A DNA stretch of 64,000 nucleotides from Psychrobacter sp. I-STPA6b. GTDB lineage: Bacteria; Pseudomonadota; Gammaproteobacteria; Pseudomonadales; Moraxellaceae. This document shows positions 44,662-54,129 of this stretch, one piece after another. A program made the position numbers and the translations under genes. The stretch is from the NCBI RefSeq assembly GCF_020662265.1, contig NZ_VEWM01000017.1:1-64000 (forward strand), written 5' to 3'. The notes under the pieces are model-generated. The model ran no database searches and had not been told where the DNA came from. It saw only the letters and a program-made list of their open reading frames with translations. How positions within the stretch are numbered: the stretch's first letter is position 1; each line of letters starts with the position of its first letter.

Positions 44662-47094
44662 TTAAGAAGCAGATGGACTGTCAGCTTCAGGTTTACTATT
44701 GGCTTTAACCTCACCTTTATTTTCAGGCTTGCCACCTTTGTTTTTATCAGCATTTCTGTCAGGGTCATCGTATTGATATAAGCGGGCGACGTTTGGGAAA
44801 CCCAGATGTGGACGCAAGGCTCGGATACCCTCTGATAAGTGGTTGCGACTGCGTACTACCACATGAATGATGGTATCGCTGGTGCGCACATTGACCTTTT
44901 TTACCCCAATATTGACTTGGCGTAGCTCATAAATGGCTTGGCTAACTTGCTCTTCAGTTAGTGCTAAATTAAGCTTTAGATAAACGGTAAAGTGCGCTCG
45001 GTCACTGGGGTGCTTGATACGGCTATTAATGGTTTCTTCATCAAGCCAGTGTAGTTGAAACAACTGGTAAGGGGAAAAATCACGAATATTATCCAAAGAA
45101 TAGCATTTATGACGGTGTAATACCAAGCCATCACGTGATAAATGCCCCATGATTGGGTCGCCGTATATGGGGTTACAGCACTTGGCAAAGTCAATCTCAA
45201 GCCCTGCCATATCTGCTAATAGTTGCTGAGGCAGTTGCATACCTTGTGCTTGAGCATTAGCCTGTTTTAGGGCAATTTCTTCACTAAATAAACGTGAAAC
45301 GACCAGCTGTGGCAATAATGAACCGGCACTGATTTGTTCAAATAAGGCATTTTTATCATCAATATTGCGCCAAGTGAGTAGGCTTTGCCAATCTTCATCC
45401 GTTAGGTCGGTTAATGACTTGTCATAGGTTTTTAATGCCCTATCTAAGGCTTGCATACCATGTTGACGTTGCTCATCATTAGATAAATCTTTCAGCCAGT
45501 GGCGTAGTTGACGACGGGCTTTGTTGGTCACTACAAAGCCTAACCATTCAGCTTTAGGTTTTGCTGACTTATCGACTTCAATCTCTACCGTTTGACCATT
45601 TTTAACCACGGTTCCCAGTTTGGCAGGCTTATTATCAATATTAGCCCCTACCGCAATGTTACCAACCATTGGACCGACGGCATAGGCAAAGTCTAACGCA
45701 GTTGCCCCTCGTGGTAGCTCATATGCCCGACCTTGTGGACTATAACAAAGGATTTTGCGCTCGTTTAGGTAGCTTAATAGGTTTTCAATCACATCCACTG
45801 TTGAGGAAGGGTCTTCATCATCAATATCTGAGTAACGGTTGATGATGTCTTTCATATTACGTAGTGATGCTTGAATCACTGACTGGCTAACCTCTGAAGC
45901 ATGCTCTGCACCAATGACCCCTAAACGTGCGGCTGCTTGCATTTTTTGGGTTAAAATAGTGACTTTGATGGTATCATTTTCATTTTCATAGGTCAGTGTC
46001 ATTGACTGATTACCACCAGGACGTGGACGGCGGATATTGTCCTCAATATGCTCATCATCAATCTGATAGCGCTGTTTAAGGTATTCTAATAGCTTGTAAC
46101 AATCATCTGTATTATCAAGTACAATTTCAAAGGCATATTGGCGTAGTAAGGTGTTCATTTCACCACGATTGCGAAAGAATTGCCGATACATATTGACCTT
46201 GTTATCTAACACTCGTACATGCCCAGTTAGTTTTAGCTTATCGAGTAGATGCGTTAAATAGCGCTGTATGGCATCTTTTTGAAAATTACGTCCCAGCCCT
46301 TGCTGTAACAGTTTATCTGACATTTTGGTATACATCACAGGGTCTTGGTTGCGATAACACAGTACTTCAATATAGTCAGCAATGTCATTTAGCCCCATGA
46401 TACGAGCAAATGGCACATAAAACTGTAGTGTCTCTTTGGCGGTGGCTTTTTGTTTTTCAGGGCGTACCGCATCAAGGGTCGACATATTGTGCAGGCGGTC
46501 AGCTAGTTTGACAATCAATACGCGTGGGTCATCAAGGGTAGCGGTTAAAATTTTATGAAAAGTTGCTGATTTATTTTGTTGTTTGTTGTGTTTTGAGGAT
46601 TTAAGCTTAGTGACACCATCGACCAATCGTGCCACCACTTCACCATAACGTGTCACCAAATCCTCATGAGTGACTTCCGTATCTTCTACCGTATCATGCA
46701 AAATCGCAGCAATGATGGTATCTCGGTCAAGGTGAAAGCCTGCTAAAATCTCAGCCACAGCGATGGGGTGGGTAATGTATGGTTCACCTGATTTGCGTTT
46801 ATCTTTGATATGAGCGATATCACCAAATTGGCAGGCATCAATCACATCTTGATATTCTTTTGGGCTTAGATAAGCTACAGCACGGAGTAGGTTGAGTCGA
46901 GCCTCATCGACTAAATGATGGCTAAGTTTTGGTAGCTGAGCAAGCTCAGTTGCTGTCAGCCCTCGTTGAGGGCGTTTGGCATTATTTGTGATGACTGTAT
47001 CTGCACCCTCTGTAGAGCTGTCATTACTAGATGGCTGTATAAGCTTAGCAGAAGGTGTGGGTTTGTTTGTCGAGTCAGTTGGTGGCTTAAACAT
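44662..47094 (-). CDS. spoT: SpoT-type (p)ppGpp hydrolase with degenerate synthetase domain
   Basis: An 810-aa long RSH protein. The HD hydrolase domain is intact: YITHPIAVAEIL, H133-D134 in ILHDTVEDTEVT and D199 in KLADRLHNM. The following synthetase-fold region (about 290-400) keeps the fold (NTDDCYKLLEYL) but has lost key residues: the usual D-x-x-AFR is RQYAFE (320-323), the GYQSLHT equivalent is GNQSMTL, and the E-x-QIRT equivalent is KVTILT. TGS (LCYSPQGRAYELPRGATALD) and a C-terminal ACT domain follow. Moraxellaceae SpoT is known as a monofunctional hydrolase with a pseudo-synthetase, which fits. It is 50 bp upstream of ridA and about 1 kb downstream of rpoZ. Confidence 0.93.
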   Translation of the reverse strand: MFKPPTDSTNKPTPSAKLIQPSSNDSSTEGADTVITNNAKRPQRGLTATELAQLPKLSHHLVDEARLNLLRAVAYLSPKEYQDVIDACQFGDIAHIKDKRKSGEPYITHPIAVAEILAGFHLDRDTIIAAILHDTVEDTEVTHEDLVTRYGEVVARLVDGVTKLKSSKHNKQQNKSATFHKILTATLDDPRVLIVKLADRLHNMSTLDAVRPEKQKATAKETLQFYVPFARIMGLNDIADYIEVLCYRNQDPVMYTKMSDKLLQQGLGRNFQKDAIQRYLTHLLDKLKLTGHVRVLDNKVNMYRQFFRNRGEMNTLLRQYAFEIVLDNTDDCYKLLEYLKQRYQIDDEHIEDNIRRPRPGGNQSMTLTYENENDTIKVTILTQKMQAAARLGVIGAEHASEVSQSVIQASLRNMKDIINRYSDIDDEDPSSTVDVIENLLSYLNERKILCYSPQGRAYELPRGATALDFAYAVGPMVGNIAVGANIDNKPAKLGTVVKNGQTVEIEVDKSAKPKAEWLGFVVTNKARRQLRHWLKDLSNDEQRQHGMQALDRALKTYDKSLTDLTDEDWQSLLTWRNIDDKNALFEQISAGSLLPQLVVSRLFSEEIALKQANAQAQGMQLPQQLLADMAGLEIDFAKCCNPIYGDPIMGHLSRDGLVLHRHKCYSLDNIRDFSPYQLFQLHWLDEETINSRIKHPSDRAHFTVYLKLNLALTEEQVSQAIYELRQVNIGVKKVNVRTSDTIIHVVVRSRNHLSEGIRALRPHLGFPNVARLYQYDDPDRNADKNKGGKPENKGEVKANSKPEADSPSAS

Positions 47095-47362
47095 GGCTAA
47101 ACTGTCCTAATATTCTAGATTGTTTGGTAAAGGATGTGACAATGCGCCACTGGATTCCTTACCATAACAGTATTAATTTTTGGTAAAAAGTGATATCAAT
47201 AATTAAAAAACCATGCTATTAATAAAGCTGAATTACTGTGGTGATGTGGTAATAAATACTTCAAAACACTTGACCATACTATCTATCTACAGATGTTACT
47301 TTGATAAATTCAGCGAGTGCTATTTATAATTCAAAATAGTTAATTAATAAGCACGTTTTTAT

Positions 47363-47483
47363 TAGGGTTTGTTGAGTAGTCATCTTCATAGGAAAAATTT
47401 AGTCAATTTTTACATGAAAGTATAAAATAGCTGTATTCCTTGTAGATACTAGCCTAATGGGATAAATGCTCAACAGACCCTAG
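47363..47483. repeat. 121-bp MITE-like repeat, copy 1
   Basis: Bounded by imperfect inverted repeats (TTAGGGTTTGTTGAG at 47362-47376 with CTCAACAGACCCTAG at 47469-47483, 13 of 15 matching). Read on the minus strand, its first 75-80 bases align with 56803-56890 in this window (shared words include GGCTA-TATCTACAA and GGATACAGC or GAATACAGC). No coding frame. It is a dispersed intergenic repeat, probably non-autonomous. Confidence 0.65.
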
Positions 47484-47980
47484 ATTGAATAAAAAGTTAT
47501 GCTCACTGCTTATCTAGGTTGTTTATTTCTGGTGCTTATTTATCTAATATCAGATTTATAGCATGCAACAGAACACCTTTATTAAAATAAGTAGTGTCAA
47601 AAAAGTCGCTTAGGTATGTAACCAATGGTAACAAACATAAGCGACAAGAATGATTGATAGCAATCAGTCGGTTAAATTGCATAAACTTAATAATTTGCAT
47701 ATTCATCATCTACAAATGAAAAAAATCATGCACCAATGCCAAAATAATAGACATCTGTGTCATGAGTTTTATTCCTATGCTCTTCTAATTAATCCTAAAA
47801 TCCTGCTTGTGTCAACCCCAAATAACCATAATAATATATTTTTATAAAAAAATAGACAAAAAGACATTTTTTGTGGTTATCTGGCGTATTTTGAAGATTT
47901 CATTTACAAAATAGATGAAGATGTCAACGATTAGACGTAAAAAAGCCACAATAAGTGGTTTCTTATTGTGGCTTTTGTTA
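47484..47980 (+). other. structured noncoding stretch with several stem-loops
   Basis: A 41-bp imperfect palindrome (47605-47619 with 47631-47645, core GTCGCTTA / TAAGCGAC), a second hairpin TGATTG-ATAG-CAATCA (47651-47666), and a perfect 15-bp terminator hairpin (47941-47955 with 47962-47976, AAAAGCCACAATAAG arms). The only frame on the plus strand (47650-47847) is His/Asn-rich, lacks an RBS and overlaps the second hairpin. A small RNA of roughly 300-370 nt ending at the terminator is possible. Alternatively, this is an old mobile-element scar. Confidence 0.4.
47941..47976. terminator. bidirectional terminator beyond rpoZ
   Basis: A perfect 15-bp hairpin with a 6-nt TGGTTT loop, flanked by A/T runs on both sides. 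On the minus strand it terminates gmk-rpoZ transcription about 135 bp beyond the rpoZ stop; on the plus strand it would end any transcript from the 47.6-kb spacer. Confidence 0.8.
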
Positions 47981-48111
47981 TCAACATGATGATAGACGTG
48001 GCATGTTAAAAATCAGACAAAGTTGATTTGTAATAACAGTAGTTTATTGACAGTAAGCTATTAACTAAAGCATTAACTAAAAAGAGCCAGTCTTTTTTGC
48101 ATCAGGCAACT

Positions 48112-48372
48112 TTAGAATCCATGTCCACTGCTTAGAGCCAAGTCTAAAGAGTTGGTCGTAAAATGATGCTCAGGTTGCTCTAAAATATCACTGGTGATAT
48201 GTCCAGCTGCGATTTCACGAAGCGCCAAAACAGTGGGTTTATCATTATCAACCTCAACGGTTGGCTCAGCGATGCCTTTGGCGAGTTGATGGGCGCGTTT
48301 GCTAGCGACCAAAATCAACTCAAAGCGATTTTCAACATTATCTAAGCAATCTTCTACAGTGACACGTGCCAT
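48112..48372 (-). CDS. rpoZ: RNA polymerase omega subunit
   Basis: An 86-aa omega subunit that helps assemble RNA polymerase and forms one of the ppGpp-binding sites in Proteobacteria. Diagnostic are [33 protein letters not shown] and [14 protein letters not shown]. It lies 167 bp downstream of gmk. The classical gmk-rpoZ-spoT order is kept, but a 1-kb spacer with a terminator and a repeat now separates rpoZ from spoT. Confidence 0.96.
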   Translation of the reverse strand: MARVTVEDCLDNVENRFELILVASKRAHQLAKGIAEPTVEVDNDKPTVLALREIAAGHITSDILEQPEHHFTTNSLDLALSSGHGF

Positions 48373-48539
48373 ACTAACCTCTATTAATGAAACTTGATTT
48401 TTCTCTGTCTTAATATGAGCAGTGATAAAAATAAATAGTGACTGACCCGATTAAGAAGAAAATAAGAATAACTGCCTATTATACCAAAAATAGCGGAGAA
48501 AAACTGCTATAAAACTGACTATACAGGGCGATTGTATGC

Positions 48540-49154
48540 CTAGTTGGATAATAGTGCAGCAATGGTATTCTCAAAGCGTTGTTGTTGGCGTGCTAGCGTT
48601 TGACGCTTGGCGATGATAATGGACTTTAACTCTGCCAATGCCACATCAAAGTTATCATTCACCACCACATAATCAAAGTGAACATATTGGCGCATTTCAT
48701 CCACAGCACCTGCAAGCCGACGCTCAATAACTTCGGTGCTATCTTGCCCGCGTGTCGATAAGCGTTGACGTAGGCTGGCTAAACTGGGCGGTAGAATAAA
48801 AATCATGGTGACATCATCAAAAATCTCTTTCACCTGTAGAGCGCCTTGCCAGTCAATTTCCAAAATAACATCTAGCCCAGCATTAAGCTGTTTGTTGACG
48901 CTTTCTTGCGATGTGCCATAGTAGTTGCCAAAAACTTCTGCATGCTCTAAAAATTGTCCCGCTTGAATGCCTGAAACAAAGTTGGCAACATCGGTAAAGT
49001 GGTAATGCTGTCCATCAACTTCACCAGTACGTGGCTGGCGAGTGGTATGCGAGACACTGACGGCAAGCTCATTAGTGGTGGCAATAAGCTGTTTTACCAG
49101 TGAGGTTTTTCCGGTTCCTGAAGCAGCAGTGATAATAAAAAGTGACCCAGTCAT
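48540..49154 (-). CDS. gmk: guanylate kinase
   Basis: A 204-aa GMP kinase. The P-loop is [17 protein letters not shown], followed by [34 protein letters not shown] and [15 protein letters not shown], all standard. The lid region is [26 protein letters not shown] upstream of the ATG serves as a weak RBS. It is divergent from ispH (about 210 bp), and upstream of rpoZ on the same strand. Confidence 0.96.
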   Translation of the reverse strand: MTGSLFIITAASGTGKTSLVKQLIATTNELAVSVSHTTRQPRTGEVDGQHYHFTDVANFVSGIQAGQFLEHAEVFGNYYGTSQESVNKQLNAGLDVILEIDWQGALQVKEIFDDVTMIFILPPSLASLRQRLSTRGQDSTEVIERRLAGAVDEMRQYVHFDYVVVNDNFDVALAELKSIIIAKRQTLARQQQRFENTIAALLSN

Positions 49155-49363
49155 CGTGTTATCCTAATGGGTGAGTGATATTTGTAAAATTATGGTAAAG
49201 TGTGGGCATAAATATTACGTTATAATGGCACGTTGAATGTGCTGTACGCTTATTTTCACGACTTTTCCATGCTTTATATTGATATTAGGTATTATCATCA
49301 ATATAAAATCGTTGAGTCATTATTGACCAGTTTTCGCTAAATTATCTATTGATAGGCATCTTT

Positions 49364-50317
49364 ATGCAAATATATCTTGCCAATCCTCGTGGGTTTTGTG
49401 CGGGCGTTGACCGTGCCATCGCCATTGTAAACGAGGCGTTAGCCCGATTTCCACCACCAATTTATGTTCGCCATGAGGTCGTACATAATAAGTTTGTTGT
49501 GTCTGACTTAGCAAGACGTGGTGCTGTTTTTGTCGAAGAGTTAGATGAAGTGCCAGATGGTGCAATTGTTATTTTCTCAGCACATGGGGTGTCAAAAGCT
49601 GTTGAAGAAGAAGCAGAACGTCGAGATTTAACGGTATTTGATGCCACTTGTCCTTTGGTAACAAAGGTTCATATTGAAGTCTCAAAGTTTGCCAAAGATG
49701 GTATGGATGCCATTTTAATTGGTCATGCTGGACATCCTGAAGTAGAAGGTACAATGGGACGCTTTAACCGCAGTCATGGTGGACAGATTCACTTGGTCGA
49801 AAATGAACATGACGTTGCTAATCTAAGTATTCGAGACCCACAACGACTGGCGTTTGTTACTCAGACAACCTTATCTATGGATGATACGGCTGTTGTTATT
49901 GATGCCCTACGGGAAAAGTTTCCAGAAATTAAAGGGCCACGCAAAGATGACATTTGCTATGCCACTCAAAATCGCCAAGATGCGGTTAAGGATTTGGCTG
50001 AGCGTTGTGAAGTAGTGCTGGTAGTTGGCTCTCCCAACTCATCTAACTCCAATCGTTTGCGTGAGTTGGCGGAACGTATGGGCTGTCGTGCCTTTTTGAT
50101 TGATAATGCTGGTGAAATGAAGCAGTCCTGGTTTACGGATGTTAAGCATGTGGGTGTGACAGCAGGGGCATCTGCCCCTGAAGTTCTAATTCAGGACGTT
50201 TTACAGCAGTTGCAAGAGTGGGGTGGACAGCTTCCTAGCGAGCTAGAAGGTATCGAAGAGAATGTGACTTTTAGCTTACCCAAGGCGTTACGTATTCCTG
50301 TAGAGCAGGTCTCGTAG
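49364..50317 (+). CDS. ispH: 4-hydroxy-3-methylbut-2-enyl diphosphate reductase
   Basis: A 317-aa iron-sulfur enzyme, last step of the MEP isoprenoid pathway, making IPP and DMAPP. The three cluster cysteines are seen in [25 protein letters not shown] and [11 protein letters not shown]. The HEVVHN and [10 protein letters not shown] segments and SSNSNRL substrate loop are present. The start at ATG 49364 gives the normal [12 protein letters not shown]; an in-frame TTG five codons upstream is unlikely. A terminator follows 50 bp after the stop. Confidence 0.96.
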   Translation: MQIYLANPRGFCAGVDRAIAIVNEALARFPPPIYVRHEVVHNKFVVSDLARRGAVFVEELDEVPDGAIVIFSAHGVSKAVEEEAERRDLTVFDATCPLVTKVHIEVSKFAKDGMDAILIGHAGHPEVEGTMGRFNRSHGGQIHLVENEHDVANLSIRDPQRLAFVTQTTLSMDDTAVVIDALREKFPEIKGPRKDDICYATQNRQDAVKDLAERCEVVLVVGSPNSSNSNRLRELAERMGCRAFLIDNAGEMKQSWFTDVKHVGVTAGASAPEVLIQDVLQQLQEWGGQLPSELEGIEENVTFSLPKALRIPVEQVS

Positions 50318-50366
50318 AGTCAACTAGTCTTTGTAGTTTTGCTTAGTATGTCGTTATAGTATTTAT

Positions 50367-50400
50367 GCTCCTTTTTATAAAATAAAAAGGAGCTTTTTTT
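50367..50400 (+). terminator. terminator after ispH
   Basis: GCTCCTTTTTAT / ATAAAAAGGAGC-type stem (50367-50393) followed by eight T. The remaining spacer to 50753 holds no gene that I can support. Confidence 0.9.
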
Positions 50401-50759
50401 ATGTATATTTACTTATAAAATAGGTTGCTATTCATTTTCATTATGTTATTTTAAGTCATGTATGAACTGTTTATATTGGTAATTTCTTGCAAGTTTGTTG
50501 CAGTAAAATAGTGAAGCTATCACCTTTATTTTTATAAGTATTCTTTTGCTGGTTACTATCTTTATGACTATAGGTCTAAGCTTGTTATAAAAGTAGTTGG
50601 TGGTTCGCTAAGTTTATTGGTAACAAACGGATATTGCGTTCATTGTATTAGCGGTTCATCTATATGTTAAATCATAAGCATATTAAATCATAAACTTTAT
50701 AAACTGTAAGTGTGACGTGTTAATCATTAACTAATGATCCTAAGTTTAGGGAGATGAGT

Positions 50760-51635
50760 ATGAACCATAAATGGAAAGTATTGGCAATATCGGCGTTATT
50801 GGGATTGGCAGGGTGTAATCAATCTCCAGAACCAGCAGAAACGGCAAACGCAGTAGCAGTAAGCGACAGTTCAGAATCTACAGAGGTGGAAGCGCCTGTC
50901 AGTACCTTACCTGCAGATGCACCTGTTTATATTGTAGGAACGATTTCTTCATTTCCTCCTTTTGTATTAAGTGATGAATATGGAAAGCCGAAGGGATTTG
51001 ATATTGATATTATTAAAGCCATCGGTGAAAAAGAAGGATTTGCTGTTCAAGTGATTATCTCTCCTTGGCAGGGGTTACTGGATATGCTCAATAGTGATGA
51101 GCGAGATATTATTGCAACAGGTGTGGTTATCAATCCTGAGCGTGAGCAAAAGTATGATTTTTCAGACCCATATTTAGATACTCAGTGGATGGGGATTTTA
51201 CAAGAGAATCCTAGCGCAGGTAGACCAAAGTACGATAACTTTGCAGAGGCAGTACAGCAAAGCACTAAATTTACCACACAAGCAGAGTCCGCTGGTGTAC
51301 CAGCATTAGAACAGTTATTGGCAGGACGTACAGATGCGAAAATTATTGAAGTAGACAGTCAGTTTATGGAGCTAGAGAAAGTCGTTCGTAATGAAGCAGA
51401 TATGGCGTATGATATCTCACGAGTTCTACAGTATTATAGTAATCAGATGGGTGATTACAACTTATATGGTCTTGTCAATCCAGACTCACAAGTAGAATAT
51501 TTTGGTTATGCTGTCAAAAAAGGACGGGATGATGACCTTCTACAAAAAATTAATAGTGGATTGAAAAAAATCAAGGCAGATGGTACTTATGATAAAATTT
51601 ATACTAAATGGTTTGGGGAAGCGCCTACGAATTAA
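50760..51635 (+). CDS. amino-acid-type ABC transporter substrate-binding lipoprotein
   Basis: A 291-aa solute-binding protein of the SBP_bac_3 family. The signal peptide ends at lipobox LAGC (C19), so it is a lipoprotein. A Glu/Ala/Ser-rich linker to about residue 58 precedes the binding fold: YIVGTISSFPPFVLSD, GKPKGFDIDIIKAIGEKEGF, DIIATGVVINPEREQKYDFS and GYAVKKGRDD. The start is ATG 50760, 6 bp after AGGGAG; an ATG two codons earlier abuts the RBS. No permease or ATPase gene is next to it, so it is an orphan binding protein or serves a transporter elsewhere. Its ligand is probably an amino acid, by family only. Confidence 0.88.
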   Translation: MNHKWKVLAISALLGLAGCNQSPEPAETANAVAVSDSSESTEVEAPVSTLPADAPVYIVGTISSFPPFVLSDEYGKPKGFDIDIIKAIGEKEGFAVQVIISPWQGLLDMLNSDERDIIATGVVINPEREQKYDFSDPYLDTQWMGILQENPSAGRPKYDNFAEAVQQSTKFTTQAESAGVPALEQLLAGRTDAKIIEVDSQFMELEKVVRNEADMAYDISRVLQYYSNQMGDYNLYGLVNPDSQVEYFGYAVKKGRDDDLLQKINSGLKKIKADGTYDKIYTKWFGEAPTN

Positions 51636-51746
51636 TTAAAGTGTTTATTCAAGTCGCTATGTTATCCAGTTAAATGATTAAGTGACATAGTAATGTAATC
51701 AACTAAAATACTAACCAAATTAATAGATATCATGATTTTATCAATT

Positions 51747-51773
51747 AAGCCTGCTATTACAGCAGGCTTTTTT
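51747..51773 (+). terminator. terminator after the substrate-binding protein gene
   Basis: AAGCCTGCT / AGCAGGCTT stem with an ATTAC loop, followed by T-run. Intrinsic terminator about 110 bp after the stop. Confidence 0.88.
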
Positions 51774-51803
51774 ATAGATAATCAAATATTATTAGCAACA
51801 GTG

Positions 51804-51830
51804 CTTGAAAATTATCATAAGCGCCCATAT
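51804..51830 (+). promoter_or_regulatory. sigma-32 (heat shock) type promoter of htpG
   Basis: CTTGAAA (51804-51810), a 13-bp spacer and CCCATAT (51824-51830) match the RpoH consensus CTTGAAA-N13..15-CCCCATNT closely. It lies about 106 bp upstream of the htpG ATG, as expected for this heat-shock gene. Confidence 0.75.
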
Positions 51831-51936
51831 TTGTTCACTCAGTAGACTGCTTTACTCATCATAGTATTATGTTGAGTTAACAAATGCAGTCATAGAAAAT
51901 GAACCGTTTAACGATGAATAAAGGATTGAGAAACTT

Positions 51937-53880
51937 ATGAGTGATAACAATCAACCACAAAAGCACGTCTTTGAAGCTGAAGTCGCACAGCTACTACATT
52001 TAGTGACCCATTCTTTATATTCTAATGCTGACATTTTTGTGCGTGAGCTGGTCTCTAATGCCTCAGATGCGTGTGACAAATTGCGTTTTGAAGCAACCAG
52101 TGATGACAGTCTTTATGAAGGGGATGCTGAATTACGTATTCGCATTGATATTGATAAAGAAGCCAAAACCATCACCTTTACTGACAATGGTATTGGTATG
52201 AATACCCAAGATGCCATTGAAAACTTAGGTACCATTGCCAAATCAGGAACCAAAGCCTTTTTGGAAAAGCTATCAGATGCACAAAAGCAAGATGGCAACT
52301 TGATTGGACAGTTTGGCGTGGGCTTTTACTCAGGTTTTATTGTTGCTGACACCATTACTGTAGAGTCACGTAAAGCTGGTGAGTCAGCCGAGCAGGGCGT
52401 ACGCTGGGTATCAGACGGTACAGGTGCATTCACCACTGAAAGTATCAACAAAGACACTCGCGGTACCAGCATTACTTTGCACCTAAAAGAAGAATATAGC
52501 GAAGGTGAAAGTGACTATCTTGACCGCAATAAAATCAAGCGTTTGGTTAATAAATACTCTGACCATATCAGCTTACCGATTCAAATGCGTAAAGAAGTCT
52601 GGCAAGAAGATGTTGTTGAAGATGGTGAAGAAAGCGATACACCGGCTGGTGGCGAAATGGTCGTCACTGATGAGTGGGAAACCATCAACAAAGCCAGTGC
52701 ATTATGGACACGTAGTCCATCTGAGATTGACGATGAAGAATACATCGACTTTTATAAAAACATTACCTATGACTTTGATGAGCCATTAACATGGACGCAC
52801 AATCGTGTCGAAGGTCGAGTGCAGTATACTCAGCTACTTTATATTCCTAAAAAAGCACCTTTTGACCTTTATGCCCGTGAACAACAACGTGGTCTAAAAC
52901 TATATGTGAAGCGTGTCTTTATCATGGATGATGCTGAGCAGTTACTACCAATGTACCTACGCTTTGTTAAAGGAGTGATTGACTCTGCTGACTTGCCACT
53001 AAATGTCAGCCGTGAGCTACTGCAAGAAAGCCGTGATGTAAAATCTATCCGTGATGGTAATGCTCGCCGAGTCTTAACCTTGTTGGCTAGCTTGGCAAAC
53101 AGTGAAGACAGCGAAAAGCAAGATAAATATAAACAGTTTTATGCTGAATTTGGTGATGTCATCAAAGAAGGTCTTGGTGAAGACATGAATAACCAAGAGC
53201 GTATCGCTAAGCTGTTGCGTTATACCACCAGTACACATGAAGGTGTGGAAACCAGCTTTGCTGACTATAAAGAGCGTATGAAAGAAGGTCAAAAAGCCAT
53301 CTACTATCTAACGGCTGAAAACTTAGCTTCTGCAAAAAATAGCCCTCAACTTGAGCTATTTAAGAAAAAAGGCATCGAAGTTATCTTAATGACCAGTCGT
53401 GTTGATGAGTGGGCGATGAATTTCTTAACTGAATTTGACGGTACACCACTACAAAATATCGCTAAAGGTGCGGTGGACTTGGGTGACCTACAAGATGAAG
53501 AAGAGAAAAAAGAAGCTGAAAAAGCACAAGAAACCCTAAAACCTGTGGTTGATAAACTAAAAACCACATTGGGTGAACGTGCCAAAGATGTGAAAGTGTC
53601 CACACGTTTGGTTGATAGCCCTGCTTGTTTGGTAGTGGGTGATGGTGAGCTGACCCCACAGATGGTACAAATGCTTAAACAAATGGGACAGCCTGTGCCT
53701 GATGTGAAGCCTACTTTAGAAATCAACCCAACCCATCCGCTGATTCAAAAGCTAGAAAATAGTGAGCAGTTCGATGACTTGGCACAAGTGATTTTTGACC
53801 AAGCATTATTGGCAGATGGTGGTCAGCTTGAAGACCCATCAGCGTATCTAAAACGAGTTAATGAGTTATTAATGAAATAA
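51937..53880 (+). CDS. htpG: molecular chaperone HtpG (Hsp90)
   Basis: A 647-aa Hsp90 homologue. The N-terminal GHKL ATPase domain shows [34 protein letters not shown] and [11 protein letters not shown]. The middle domain has [12 protein letters not shown] with the catalytic Arg, and the C-terminal dimerisation domain ends at residue 647. A charged insert of about 25 residues in the middle domain ([17 protein letters not shown]) is in the usual variable position. Heat-shock promoter upstream, strong terminator downstream; single-gene unit. Confidence 0.97.
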   Translation: MSDNNQPQKHVFEAEVAQLLHLVTHSLYSNADIFVRELVSNASDACDKLRFEATSDDSLYEGDAELRIRIDIDKEAKTITFTDNGIGMNTQDAIENLGTIAKSGTKAFLEKLSDAQKQDGNLIGQFGVGFYSGFIVADTITVESRKAGESAEQGVRWVSDGTGAFTTESINKDTRGTSITLHLKEEYSEGESDYLDRNKIKRLVNKYSDHISLPIQMRKEVWQEDVVEDGEESDTPAGGEMVVTDEWETINKASALWTRSPSEIDDEEYIDFYKNITYDFDEPLTWTHNRVEGRVQYTQLLYIPKKAPFDLYAREQQRGLKLYVKRVFIMDDAEQLLPMYLRFVKGVIDSADLPLNVSRELLQESRDVKSIRDGNARRVLTLLASLANSEDSEKQDKYKQFYAEFGDVIKEGLGEDMNNQERIAKLLRYTTSTHEGVETSFADYKERMKEGQKAIYYLTAENLASAKNSPQLELFKKKGIEVILMTSRVDEWAMNFLTEFDGTPLQNIAKGAVDLGDLQDEEEKKEAEKAQETLKPVVDKLKTTLGERAKDVKVSTRLVDSPACLVVGDGELTPQMVQMLKQMGQPVPDVKPTLEINPTHPLIQKLENSEQFDDLAQVIFDQALLADGGQLEDPSAYLKRVNELLMK

Positions 53881-53916
53881 TTTAACTTACTGTTTTTTTG
53901 ATAGTAATAATGTGAT

Positions 53917-53950
53917 AAAAAAGGGACTTATGATAAGTCCCTTTTTTTTA
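53917..53950 (+). terminator. terminator after htpG
   Basis: AAAAAGGGACTTA / TAAGTCCCTTTTT stem with a TGA loop and trailing T-run. Confidence 0.9.
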
Positions 53951-54129
53951 TTTTATGTTGTGATTGATTCGGTAAGATTTAGTCAAAGGCTTGTGTATTA
54001 AGGGTATATGCTCTATAACCGTTACAAATTCTAATTATTAAGTGCTGAAATAATCCGTTACTATATCTATAGTAGCGTATGACCTTTTATTCCCTTTTTT
54101 TGACCTATGACTGATAGAGGTGTGTCCAG

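Noticed and set aside
47650-47847. 65-aa plus-strand frame in the 47-kb spacer
   Set aside because: No RBS, overlaps a hairpin at its start, and is His/Asn/Ile-rich without a domain pattern. Treated as noncoding structured sequence.
53346-53726. 126-aa Ser-rich minus-strand frame inside htpG
   Set aside because: Antisense shadow of htpG with codon-phase artefact composition.
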